Assembly: GCA_903849265.1 (NCBI GenBank)
Contig: CAININ010000038.1
Coordinates: 1-38,892, forward strand
DNA from: an uncultured Acidimicrobiaceae bacterium
Lineage (GTDB): Bacteria; Actinomycetota; Acidimicrobiia; Acidimicrobiales; RAAP-2
DNA length: 38,892 nucleotides
Direction of reading: 5' to 3'
The position numbers and the translations under genes are program-made. Below are positions 25,901 to 33,893 of the stretch, piece after piece; position 1 is the stretch's first letter; every line of letters starts with the position of its first letter. The notes under the pieces are model-generated. The model searched no databases and had not been told where the DNA came from. It saw only the letters and a list, made by a program, of their open reading frames with translations.

Positions 25901-26148
25901 TCACCCACCGTCAGGCACCTGAGAGTGCACACGGCGCGGTCTTCCTCAACCTGGAGGACGAGACCGGGATGGTCAACATCGTGTGCTCCCGGGGTGCCTG
26001 GGTCCGATGGAAACCGGTGGCCCGCGCATGCCCAGCGCTCCTGGTCCGGGGTCGGGTCGAGCGGTCCGAGGGGTCGATGACCCTGGTGGCAGAGCGGTTC
26101 GAGCCGCTCGTGCTTGGTCCGGTCCCCTCCTCACGCGATTTCCGCTGA
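22963..26148 (+). CDS. dnaE2: Error-prone DNA polymerase III alpha subunit DnaE2
   Basis: PHP start MAYAELHAHSNFSFLDGASHPEELA, ALTDHNGLYGAVRF, CQGRGSAATSAVCFALGIT, PPDIDVDIESGRREEVIQYVY, C-terminal OB-fold VNIVCSRGAW. Confidence 0.95.
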   Translation: MAYAELHAHSNFSFLDGASHPEELAAEAVRLGLSAVALTDHNGLYGAVRFAGAARAFGLPTVFGAELTLSDADGPHLRTGMPDPAGTHLVVLARDPDGYARLSRAIAEAHLDGGEKGRPILTLDALSDRHGGHWQILTGCRKGPLATALTDEGPAAAGRALDRLIDRFGREHLAVELWDHGTPIDGPRNDALAVLAIERGVSPVATNNVHYATPARFPLATTLSAVRARRTLEELEGWLPSAATACLRGEAEQRRRFARWPGVVDRAGELAAECAFDLRLVAPRLPDFPVPEGHTEQTWLAELTRRGAIERYGAQGFERVPGAYAQIDHELEVIGALGFPGYFLTVWDIVQFCKRQDIFCQGRGSAATSAVCFALGITNVDAVSLGLLFERFLSPARDGPPDIDVDIESGRREEVIQYVYARYGRLHAAQVANVITYRSRSALRDVGKALGHTAEEADGWAGSTERGQALAEREDLPPLVQQLAAELLGFPRHLGIHSGGMVICDRPVVEVCPVEWGRMPGRSVLQWDKDDCAAAGLVKFDLLGLGMLTALHHMVDLVAEAHGVTVDLALLGQEDEVYDLLCRADTVGVFQVESRAQMNTLPRVQPRCFYDLAIEVALIRPGPIQGNAVHPYIRRRNGTEPVTYLHPLMQPALERTLGVPLFQEQLMQIAIDVAGFSPTESDELRQAMSAKRSGERMARLRDRLFAGMAARGVSEAVSEQVYSALAAFANFGFPESHSVAFAHLVYSTAWCKVHYPAAFTAGLLNAQPMGFWSPQSLVADAKRHGVVVRRPDVNEGQAAASLEPAGDPVRRRGGPIPSESAAVRLGLSSVRGIGSDIAGRIEAGAPWSSMEDLVRRAGVTRVQLEALATAGALDGLDDRKRAAGGGQAVGGRRGLVWAAGAAAQATADRLPGVVTGAEPPSLPAPTAWEEVSDDLWALGMAPDTTAMELARPGLDRRGVVRASALVGRPAGDRVTVGGVVTHRQAPESAHGAVFLNLEDETGMVNIVCSRGAWVRWKPVARACPALLVRGRVERSEGSMTLVAERFEPLVLGPVPSSRDFR

Positions 26149-26221
26149 CCCCGGACAAACCGGTGCAGAACGAACGCGGGCGTGCCGATACAACACCAAC
26201 GAGGAAAGTGACCACAGACCC

Positions 26222-26251
26222 TTGACTACTGTGAGTGTTGTAGTCAACACT
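26222..26251. promoter_or_regulatory. Overlapping inverted repeats (candidate operator/attenuator)
   Basis: TTGACTAC-N10-GTAGTCAA (26222-26247) overlapping AGTGTTG-TAGT-CAACACT (26234-26251); both have perfect arms. Confidence 0.65.
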
Positions 26252-26390
26252 TAGAGTGGTAACAACTACGAGGAGCGAACGTGGACTCCATGGGGCAGCA
26301 GAAGACAGGAACCAGAGATCGGAACCGCAAGGGCGAATCGTTGCCCCTGCGGCCAAGCCCTGCTTCCTCAGGAGCCGGGGGGCATCCGTC

Positions 26391-27509
26391 ATGACCGGAA
26401 CATTCGCCCAGATCACCAACGTCACCCTCATGGCGATCGCCGCCGTGGTCGCGCTCTCGATGGTCATCGGGGCTGTCGACCTGATCCGCCAGCCCGGATG
26501 GGCGTGGAGGACTGCCGGCGAGCCGAAGGCCATCTGCCTTCTGCTCGTCCTGCTCCTGCCAGGCGTCGGTCTTGCCATCTACGTGTTCGGCGCACGACCC
26601 AAGGTCATCGCCATCGCCGCCACCGGGCGCGCCGCCAATCTTCCCTTCGAACGCTTTGCTGACCGTGGAGTGCTGATCGCCGAAGACACCCGGCTCATCC
26701 AAGCACTGGCGCTCCCGACTTCGATCGGCAGCTTCGGCGAGCCACGGGTTGACCGCGCCATCCAATCGAGTGAGCCCCGACTCGTATCCGTCGCCCCATC
26801 TGGCGTCGACCGCCACACGGACGACGGTCGGGACGCCGACGCCGACGCCGACGCCAACGCCGACGCCGGGAGCGAATCAACGGGTTCGAACCCCACGGCG
26901 ACAGCCGCGGCGACAGCCGCTGCGACCGTCCCCGAAACTGAGGGGCTTCACTTTCCGGGTGGGATGGGGCGCCCCTACCACCCGAGGCAGCGTGCCTCCT
27001 TCGATGAGTCCGAGTCACTGGCCGCTGTTGCCGCCCAGATCCTCGGGGCCACCCAGGAGATGGACGACCAGGTGCACTCCGGTCGACGGGTCCAAGCCAA
27101 TGACAGCAACGACACGGCGTCTCCGCCCCAGGCCAGCGGGCTGTCGCCGTTCACTCGTCCGGGCGATGCGGCCGTCCTGGACCGTTCGTCCGGGACCAGC
27201 CCCGCAGTCATGTCGAGTGCACGGCCCATCTCGAAGACACTCCGGTCAGGTGGGTCGGCCAAGGGCCTCCCCATGATGGCCCCGATGCAGGTCGCCCTCG
27301 GCTCGCCCAGGATCGACCACACGATGGTGGAGGACACCGCTCGCGACCACGGGGACCTGCTGGTCGACATCGGTCATGGAGACACTGTTGCGGCTCAGTG
27401 GATGGACGACCCGATCGGCCGCCACCAGTACCGCTACTGGGACGGCGGGTCGTGGACCGAAAACGTATGCGACGACGGAGCCCAGTCCCGGGACTCAGCC
27501 CTCAACTGA
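26391..27509 (+). CDS. Membrane protein with N-terminal PLDc_N-like TM hairpin, disordered linker and C-terminal DUF2510 domain
   Basis: ATG 26391: two hydrophobic segments with PGVGLAIYVFGARPK; C-terminus QWMDDPIGRHQYRYWDGGSWTENV matches DUF2510. Confidence 0.78.
   Translation: MTGTFAQITNVTLMAIAAVVALSMVIGAVDLIRQPGWAWRTAGEPKAICLLLVLLLPGVGLAIYVFGARPKVIAIAATGRAANLPFERFADRGVLIAEDTRLIQALALPTSIGSFGEPRVDRAIQSSEPRLVSVAPSGVDRHTDDGRDADADADANADAGSESTGSNPTATAAATAAATVPETEGLHFPGGMGRPYHPRQRASFDESESLAAVAAQILGATQEMDDQVHSGRRVQANDSNDTASPPQASGLSPFTRPGDAAVLDRSSGTSPAVMSSARPISKTLRSGGSAKGLPMMAPMQVALGSPRIDHTMVEDTARDHGDLLVDIGHGDTVAAQWMDDPIGRHQYRYWDGGSWTENVCDDGAQSRDSALN
26832..26867. repeat. Hexanucleotide tandem repeat (gacgcc)n, six units with one variant
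   Basis: Encodes the DADADADANADA linker in the DUF2510 protein. Confidence 0.9.
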
Positions 27510-27530
27510 CCGGGTGCCCTGGCCGCCCCG

Positions 27531-28529
27531 CTAGCGGCCCAGGCGGCTGAGCCGGGCCACCAGGACCTCGACCACCAGTTCGCCCGAGAGCCCCGTGGAG
27601 CCGCGCAGATCCAGGTCGGCTTCGGACAGGAGCTGCATGGCTCGTGCGATGCGGGCGGTCCCGAGGCGATTGGCCTGCCCCAGGGCCTTCTTGGCTGGGA
27701 AGGAGCTCTTGATGCCGAGGACCTCGGCGGCCTGCTCGGGCGAGTTCACCCCGGACCCGTCGAGGCGCAGCATCTGGCGATAATGCTTGTGCAGGTGGGC
27801 GAGGATCACCAACGGATGCGACTCCCCGGCGATCAGCATCCTATGCAGCACCCCGAGCGCCGGCGCCGTCTTGCCTGCGTCGATGGCGTCGGTCAGGTCC
27901 CATGGGGCGAGGGCACCGGCTTCCCCTAAGAATGGCTCGAGGTCGCCAGCCGTGACGGTCGCCCCTTGGCCGTAGGCGGCGGCAAGCGTGTCGAGCAGAC
28001 CCGAAAGTCGGCCCATGTCCGAGCCGATGTGCTCAGCGAGGCGGTTCTGGGCCGCGCCGTCGAGGCGGACCGGACCGCCCTTCAGGTGCGCGGACAGCCA
28101 CTGCGACCGGGCCTTTCCGATCCCGACCGAGGTGTCGACCACGTCCCCCGTCGCCGTGACGGCTTTGGACAAGGTCGGGTTCACGGCACCGCCACCGGCG
28201 ACCAGCACCAGTGCCGTCGTGGGAAGGGGGTCTGCCAGGTAGGCGGCGAGTCGCTTGGAGTCGGCGGTGGCAATCTGCCCGACTTCGCGTACGACGACAA
28301 CCCGTCGTTCCACCAAGAACGGAGGCGTCGTGCAGGCGTCGATGACGACACCGATATCGAACTGGTCGACGCCCGGGCCACCGAACTCCTCCACCATCAT
28401 GGACGGGTCGCCACCGGCGACCAGCTGTTCCACCAGTGCGTGGGCGGCCTGAGCCACCAGCGATGGGTCGGAGCCTTTGACCAGATACGCGGGCCGGTGC
28501 CCGGTGGCGGTCACTGCGGCAGCGCTCAT
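27531..28529 (-). CDS. holA: DNA polymerase III delta subunit
   Basis: 332 aa; YLVKGSDPSLVAQAAHALVEQL...VIDACTTPPFLVERRVVVVREVGQI...ALGVLHRMLIAGESHPLVILAHLHKHYRQML. Confidence 0.9.
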   Translation of the reverse strand: MSAAAVTATGHRPAYLVKGSDPSLVAQAAHALVEQLVAGGDPSMMVEEFGGPGVDQFDIGVVIDACTTPPFLVERRVVVVREVGQIATADSKRLAAYLADPLPTTALVLVAGGGAVNPTLSKAVTATGDVVDTSVGIGKARSQWLSAHLKGGPVRLDGAAQNRLAEHIGSDMGRLSGLLDTLAAAYGQGATVTAGDLEPFLGEAGALAPWDLTDAIDAGKTAPALGVLHRMLIAGESHPLVILAHLHKHYRQMLRLDGSGVNSPEQAAEVLGIKSSFPAKKALGQANRLGTARIARAMQLLSEADLDLRGSTGLSGELVVEVLVARLSRLGR

Positions 28530-29419
28530 CGTCGGGCCCCGGTGACTGCGGCGATGGCGTCACACGCCTGCCGGTGGGCAGCCACCTCGTGGACGCGCAT
28601 CACCCGGCACCCGAGGGCCGCCCCAAGCGACGTGGCCGCCACAGACGCCTCTTTGCGTTGGCCGATCTCCAGGTCGAGCACGACCCCGAGGAACGTCTTG
28701 TTGGATGCCGACAGCAGCAACGGATACCCGAGGTCAGCGAGTTGGTCCGAGGCCCGCAGCAGAGTCAACGACTGGGCAGCCGTCTTCCCGAGATCCAAGC
28801 CGGCATCGACGATGATCTGGTCCGGTGCGAGCCCCGCCGCCAGGGCTCGGTCCGCCCGTTCGAGCAGGAACGTGCGCACCGAGTCAACCACGTCGTCGTA
28901 GACCGGGTTTGGGTCGGGGATCCGGGGTCCCAGCCGGATGTGGGTGGCCACCACGGTGGCGCCGTGCTCGGCGGCCGCCGCCAGGTAGTCCGGGTCGGCG
29001 AAGCCGCTGATGTCGTTGCCGACGACCGCCCCAGCTCGGTAGGCCTCGCGGGCCACCGACGCACGCCAAGTGTCGACCGAGAGGGCGATGTCATAGCGGG
29101 CGGCCAGGGCCTCGATCGCCGGAATCACCCGGTCGAGCTCCTCGGCTTCCCCCACCTCGGGCCCAGGCCCGGCCTTGACGCCCCCGATGTCGAGCAGGTC
29201 GGCGCCCTGGTCGATCAAGAGGCCGGCCCGGCCGACGAGGTCGTCGAGCTCGAAGGTCAGTCCCTTGTCGTAGAACGAGTCCGGGGTGCGGTTGAGGATG
29301 CCCATCACGAGGGAGCGGTGCTCGATGTCGAAGTTCCGGTGTCCGAGTCGCAGGGTGGTGGCACGCACAGAGGTGACGCTACCGGAGGTGGTGGCAGCCC
29401 GACGCAGCGGTGCGGGCAC
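28526..29419 (-). CDS. folP: Dihydropteroate synthase family (FolP; resembles the actinobacterial FolP2 subgroup)
   Basis: VMGILNRTPDSFYDKG, GADLLDIGGVKAGPGPEVGEAEELDRVIP, ISVDTWRASVA. Overlaps holA by 4 bp. Confidence 0.88.
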   Translation of the reverse strand: MPAPLRRAATTSGSVTSVRATTLRLGHRNFDIEHRSLVMGILNRTPDSFYDKGLTFELDDLVGRAGLLIDQGADLLDIGGVKAGPGPEVGEAEELDRVIPAIEALAARYDIALSVDTWRASVAREAYRAGAVVGNDISGFADPDYLAAAAEHGATVVATHIRLGPRIPDPNPVYDDVVDSVRTFLLERADRALAAGLAPDQIIVDAGLDLGKTAAQSLTLLRASDQLADLGYPLLLSASNKTFLGVVLDLEIGQRKEASVAATSLGAALGCRVMRVHEVAAHRQACDAIAAVTGARR

Positions 29420-29424
29420 CTCGG

Positions 29425-30141
29425 TCAGAACAGGCGGGAGGCCAGGGCCTTGCGATAGGTGAGGGTCCGTGGGTCCTCCGGGCCGAGCGTCTCCAACAGG
29501 TCGAGGAACTCTTGGCGTGCATCAGGATCGTCCTTCACCCGGTCGAGGAGGTCGTCGAGCAGCGTGTCGACCGCGGTGGTCGCAACGTCCTCGCGGCTGG
29601 CCAGCCGTGCCTCGGCCAGTAGCCGGCGGGTCTCTGGCGTCTCGGGGATCCGACCGAGGATCGCCAGCGCACCGTCGACGTCATCTCGGGCGATCAGCAG
29701 TGCTGCCAGGGCGGGGATGGCGACGGGGTGGTCGTGCTGCAGTTCCAGCGCCTGGACCAGGAGTGTCTCGTCGCCTGTGGATGCACCTTGTTCGGCCAGC
29801 ACGTCAGCCTCGGACCGGACAGGGGTCAAGCGGTCGATGAAGGCCTGGATGACGGCCTCGGGCTGCGCTCCGATGAACTGGTCGACCACAGCCCCGTTGC
29901 GTACGGCGAACACCGCCGGTATCGACTGCACCTTGAAGCTCGCCGACACGGTCGGGTTCTCGTCCACATTGACCTTGGCCAGTTCGACGGCCCCGTCGGT
30001 CGCAGCAACGATCGTTTCGATCATGGGGCCGAGCGTGGTGCAAGGGCCGCACCAGGGGGCCCACAGGTCCACCACCACTGGGACCTGGAAGGACCGTTCG
30101 AGGACGACCTCCTCAAACGTTGCGTCAGTAGCATCGACCAT
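29425..30141 (-). CDS. Thioredoxin-domain protein with TPR-like C-terminus (CnoX/YbbN-like)
   Basis: Trimmed to MVDATDATFEEVVLERSFQVPVVVDLWAPWCGPCTTLGP; C-terminal helical repeats DGALAILGRIPETPETRRLLAEARL. Confidence 0.9.
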   Translation of the reverse strand: MVDATDATFEEVVLERSFQVPVVVDLWAPWCGPCTTLGPMIETIVAATDGAVELAKVNVDENPTVSASFKVQSIPAVFAVRNGAVVDQFIGAQPEAVIQAFIDRLTPVRSEADVLAEQGASTGDETLLVQALELQHDHPVAIPALAALLIARDDVDGALAILGRIPETPETRRLLAEARLASREDVATTAVDTLLDDLLDRVKDDPDARQEFLDLLETLGPEDPRTLTYRKALASRLF

Positions 30142-30219
30142 GACCTCCGACGTTACCGGCCAACGGGTCGCCACCGGTCCGGCACCGGGTCGAGGTGACG
30201 ACGCGGGTAGCGTCAGGGC

Positions 30220-31299
30220 ATGGACGCCGCACCGGACACCGCAGACCAGGCAGATCACGGAGAGCTCGTAGTGGAGGGCATCGACCGCGAGCCCGTCACC
30301 GAGTGGATGGCTGCGAACGTGACCGGCTCTGTCGCCCCCTACACATTCGACCTCATCGCCGGGGGGCGCTCCAACCTCACCTATCGGGTCACCGACGCCG
30401 CCGGGCACGCCTATGCGTTGCGACGCCCTCCGGTCAGCCATGTGCTGGCGACGGCGCACGACATGACACGTGAGCACACCGTGATCAGCGCGCTCCAGTC
30501 GACCGACGTGCCGGTCCCCCGCACCCTCGGGCTCTGCTCCGACCCGGCTGTAAACGGTGCGCCCTTCTTCGTCATGTCCTTCGTCGAGGGGCACATCCTC
30601 CGCGACGAGGCGGCCTCCGCAGGGGTGTCCGAATCAGTGCGGGCCCACGCCTCAGACTCACTCATCGACACCTTGGCCAAGCTGCACGCAGTCGACGTCG
30701 ACGCGGCCGGCCTCGGCGAGTTCGCCCGAAAAGAGGGGTACATCGCCCGCCAGCTGAAGCGGTGGCACGGCCAGTTCGAGAAGTCCACCTTGGAGGGCCA
30801 GCCAGGTCCCGCCGTCATCGATCGGGCATGGGAGGTGCTGTCGGCCAAGATTCCTGACCAGCAGGGCGCCACCATCGTCCACGGCGACTACCGACTCGAC
30901 AACACCGTGCTCGACGACAACGGTGACGTCATCGCCATCCTGGACTGGGAGATCTGCACCCTCGGCGACCCCCTGGCCGACCTGGGACTGCTCCTCGTCT
31001 ACTGGGCCGAGATGGACGATTCCAACCAGGCCGTCCTGGGCGTCGCCCCCACCGCTCTCCCCGGCTTCGCCACCCGCAAGCAGCTCGTCGAGCGCTATGC
31101 CGCAGCCTCCGGCCGCGACGTCTCCGCCATCGGGTACTACCAGGCGTTCGGGATCTGGAAGCTGGCGTGCATCCTCCAGGGTGTCTACGTCCGTTACGCC
31201 GGCGGCGCTGCAGCGGGCGACCGCAGTGGTGTCGACCAGTTCGCCGAAGGTGTCACCAAACTCGGCGAGCGTGCCCTGGCGGACGTGGAGGCCCTGTGA
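30220..31299 (+). CDS. Phosphotransferase (APH) family protein
   Basis: GGRSNLTYRVTDAAGHAYALRRPP, IVHGDYRLDNTVLDDNGDVIAILDWEICTLGDPLADLG. Confidence 0.92.
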   Translation: MDAAPDTADQADHGELVVEGIDREPVTEWMAANVTGSVAPYTFDLIAGGRSNLTYRVTDAAGHAYALRRPPVSHVLATAHDMTREHTVISALQSTDVPVPRTLGLCSDPAVNGAPFFVMSFVEGHILRDEAASAGVSESVRAHASDSLIDTLAKLHAVDVDAAGLGEFARKEGYIARQLKRWHGQFEKSTLEGQPGPAVIDRAWEVLSAKIPDQQGATIVHGDYRLDNTVLDDNGDVIAILDWEICTLGDPLADLGLLLVYWAEMDDSNQAVLGVAPTALPGFATRKQLVERYAAASGRDVSAIGYYQAFGIWKLACILQGVYVRYAGGAAAGDRSGVDQFAEGVTKLGERALADVEAL

Positions 31300-32204
31300 G
31301 TCGCTACGAAGCGAGCGACCTCTATGCGTTCGACCCTGGCTGGGGCGAGCCCGTCGGCATCCGGCTCGAGCGTCCGGTCCTGGTCGTCGCCCTCGAAGGG
31401 TGGGTCGATGCGGGCATGGGGGCGTCTGCTGCCATCGCACATCTACTGACCGGATCCCCGACGAGCGTGGTCGCCACCTTCGACACAGAACCCCTGATCG
31501 ACCAGCGGGCCAGACGGCCGATCGCCCGCCTGGAGAACGGTGTGACCACCGAACTGACCTGGCCGACTATCCGGCTGATGGCCGGCAAAGACCGGGTGGG
31601 CGGCGACATCTTGTACCTCACCGGCCCCGAACCCGACTTCGCCTGGCCGACCTTCATCCGCGCCGTCGTGGACCTGACCAGCCTCCTCGACGTCCGCACT
31701 GTCGTCGGCCTCGGCGCCTTTCCTGCTCCGACGCCGCACACCAGACCCGTGCGCTTGGCATCCACCGTCCCACCGCAGTCGGCCGACCTCGCCGGACGGG
31801 TGGGCACCGTGCATGGAACCCTCGAGGTGCCTGCTGGCGTGCAGGCGGCCCTCGAGGTGGCGCTGGGCGCAGCCGGCGTCCCTGTCATCGGTCTGTGGGC
31901 CCGTGTCCCTCACTACGTTTCGGCCATGCCCTACCCCGAGGCCAGTGCCGCCCTGATCGAAGGGCTTTGCGCGGTCACTGGGACCGTGCTCGATACGGTC
32001 GCGCTGCGCACGGCGGGCGAGGCATCTCGAACCCAAGTGGACGACCTCATCGGAGCCAATCCCGACCACCTCGAAATGGTCCGCCGACTCGAGGCCGCCA
32101 TCGACTCCGAGGAGGGAACCCCGTTGGGGTTCGCGTCGGACCTTCCGAGCGGCGATGAGATCGCCGCTGAACTCGAGCAGTTCCTCAGAGGCGAAAGCGA
32201 CTGA
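31296..32204 (+). CDS. PAC2 family (proteasome assembly chaperone-like) protein
   Basis: GTG start overlaps the upstream stop (GTGA). VLVVALEGWVDAGMGASAAIAHLL, GLGAFPAPTPHTRPVRL, VPVIGLWARVPHYVSAMPYPEASAALI. Confidence 0.9.
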   Translation: MSRYEASDLYAFDPGWGEPVGIRLERPVLVVALEGWVDAGMGASAAIAHLLTGSPTSVVATFDTEPLIDQRARRPIARLENGVTTELTWPTIRLMAGKDRVGGDILYLTGPEPDFAWPTFIRAVVDLTSLLDVRTVVGLGAFPAPTPHTRPVRLASTVPPQSADLAGRVGTVHGTLEVPAGVQAALEVALGAAGVPVIGLWARVPHYVSAMPYPEASAALIEGLCAVTGTVLDTVALRTAGEASRTQVDDLIGANPDHLEMVRRLEAAIDSEEGTPLGFASDLPSGDEIAAELEQFLRGESD

Positions 32205-32703
32205 CCGCGCTCCCTGCGACCCCCGCGGCACCAGCGGGGTGCGTGTGGGAGAAGTGGGCCGCAACCAGGCCGAGCGTCACAAGGGCGACGATCAGGACCA
32301 CGATCACCACGATCAAGATCAACCACGGGTTCCCCCGGGTCTTTCGGGCAGTGGCCGGGGTGAGACTGGCCCAAAGGACCGAGTCGAGGTCGGCCGGAGG
32401 CACGCTGCCCGCACCACGGGCAGCAGTCCCCCGAGTCGGCGATGACGACCTTCCTGTCCCAGGTGTTGCCGTCATCGTGCCGCCGAAGGCCGGCAATTCG
32501 GTCACGATGGTCTGGAGCTCATCCACTGACGTCGCCTCGGCCAGTGCCGCCAGGCGAACCTCGTATTCGACAGGTGTCAACAGGCCGCGTTCGGCAGCTC
32601 GGTCGAGGAGCGCTCCGTATCGGTTGCGATCCTCGTCGGTCACGCCGGACGCAGCCCCTGGCAGCGGTCGCGGCATGAACTGGTCGTCTCCGTCAGCGGT
32701 CAC
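32185..32703 (-). CDS. DUF1707 (SHOCT-like) single-pass membrane protein
   Basis: GTG 32703 start candidate; VTDEDRNRYGALLDRAAERGLLTPVEYEVRLAALAEATSVDELQTIVTELP, then TM WLILIVVIVVLIVALVTLGLVAA. Confidence 0.85.
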   Translation of the reverse strand: MTADGDDQFMPRPLPGAASGVTDEDRNRYGALLDRAAERGLLTPVEYEVRLAALAEATSVDELQTIVTELPAFGGTMTATPGTGRSSSPTRGTAARGAGSVPPADLDSVLWASLTPATARKTRGNPWLILIVVIVVLIVALVTLGLVAAHFSHTHPAGAAGVAGSAVSRFRL

Positions 32704-32801
32704 CCACCAATTGTGGTGACACGGAGCGTGGTTGCGCAACTACCGTCGATGACTACCGAGAAATCCATGCCTGGAAACACGTTCACTTGGTACCGTTGAC
32801 C

Positions 32802-33809
32802 ATGTTCGTGGACGGAACGCTCGGATTCGATCCGGCCGGAGTTGTGGCCCAGGCCACGGATGCAGAGGCGTCCGGGTACGACGGCATCTGGTCGGCCGAG
32901 ACCGGCCACGACCCGTTCCTTCCCCTCGTCCTTGCCGCCGAACACACCGAGCGCCTCCAGGTGGGCACCGGCATCGCGGTGGCCTTCGCTCGGAACCCGA
33001 TGACGCTGGCCATGACGGCCAACGACCTCCAGACCATGGCCAAAGGACGGTTCCTCCTGGGCCTCGGGTCGCAGATCAAGCCCCACATCGAAAAGAGGTT
33101 CTCGATGCCGTGGTCGCATCCTGCTCCTCGCATGCGTGAGTTGATCTTGGCCGTCCGGGCCATCTGGGCCAGCTGGTCCGACGGCAGCCGGTTGGCCTTC
33201 CGTGGCGAGTACTACCGCCACACCCTGATGACCCCCATGTTCGACCCGGGACCTAATCCGTATGGAAACCCTCCCGTGTTCCTGGCCGCCGTAGGTGCCC
33301 TCATGACCGAGGTGGCCGGCGAAGTAGCGGACGGACTGCTGGCGCACGCCTTCACGACCGAGCGCTACCTGCGCGAAGCCACCCTGCCGGCACTGGAGCG
33401 CGGTCTGGCGACGAGCGGCCGCTCTCGTTCCGATATCCAAATCTCGTATCCGGGCATGGTGGTGACCGGCGTCGACGAAGAGGCCTTCACCCGATCCGCA
33501 GCGGCAACCCGCAAGCAGCTCGCGTTCTACGGCTCGACCCCGGCCTATCGACCGGTCCTCGAGCTCCACGGCTGGGGCGACCTCCAGACCGAGCTCAACA
33601 CGTTGTCGAAGCGAGGGGCGTGGGACGACATGACCGCGCTCATCGACGACGAAATGCTGTCGACCTTCGCAGTGGTCGGTGAGATCGACACCGTCGCGGC
33701 AAAGGTCCGCGAACGGTTCGATGGCGTCATCGACCGGTTCAACATCTATGCGCCATCGGGCATCAGCACACAGCGGTGGGCCGAGGTCCTCGCCGACTTC
33801 CGGACCTGA
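32802..33809 (+). CDS. LLM-class (probably F420-dependent) oxidoreductase
   Basis: ATG 32802; GYDGIWSAETGHDPFLPLVLAAEHTERLQVGTGIAVAFARNPMTLAMTANDLQTMAKGRFLLGLGSQIKPHIEKRFSMPW. Confidence 0.93.
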   Translation: MFVDGTLGFDPAGVVAQATDAEASGYDGIWSAETGHDPFLPLVLAAEHTERLQVGTGIAVAFARNPMTLAMTANDLQTMAKGRFLLGLGSQIKPHIEKRFSMPWSHPAPRMRELILAVRAIWASWSDGSRLAFRGEYYRHTLMTPMFDPGPNPYGNPPVFLAAVGALMTEVAGEVADGLLAHAFTTERYLREATLPALERGLATSGRSRSDIQISYPGMVVTGVDEEAFTRSAAATRKQLAFYGSTPAYRPVLELHGWGDLQTELNTLSKRGAWDDMTALIDDEMLSTFAVVGEIDTVAAKVRERFDGVIDRFNIYAPSGISTQRWAEVLADFRT

Positions 33810-33893
33810 CAGACAACCTCTGCCAGCTGCATCGGTGAGCTGGACCTGACAGCAAACGTTCTTCCACATCAACCACGGATCGGGGCAATCCAC

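Noticed and set aside
24397-25932. 511-aa minus-strand ORF opposite dnaE2
   Set aside because: Antisense artefact of GC-rich third positions; dnaE2 is unambiguous.
26882-26893. GGGTTCGAACCC palindrome resembling a tRNA T-arm
   Set aside because: No acceptor, D or anticodon arms around it; it is inside the DUF2510 protein reading frame.
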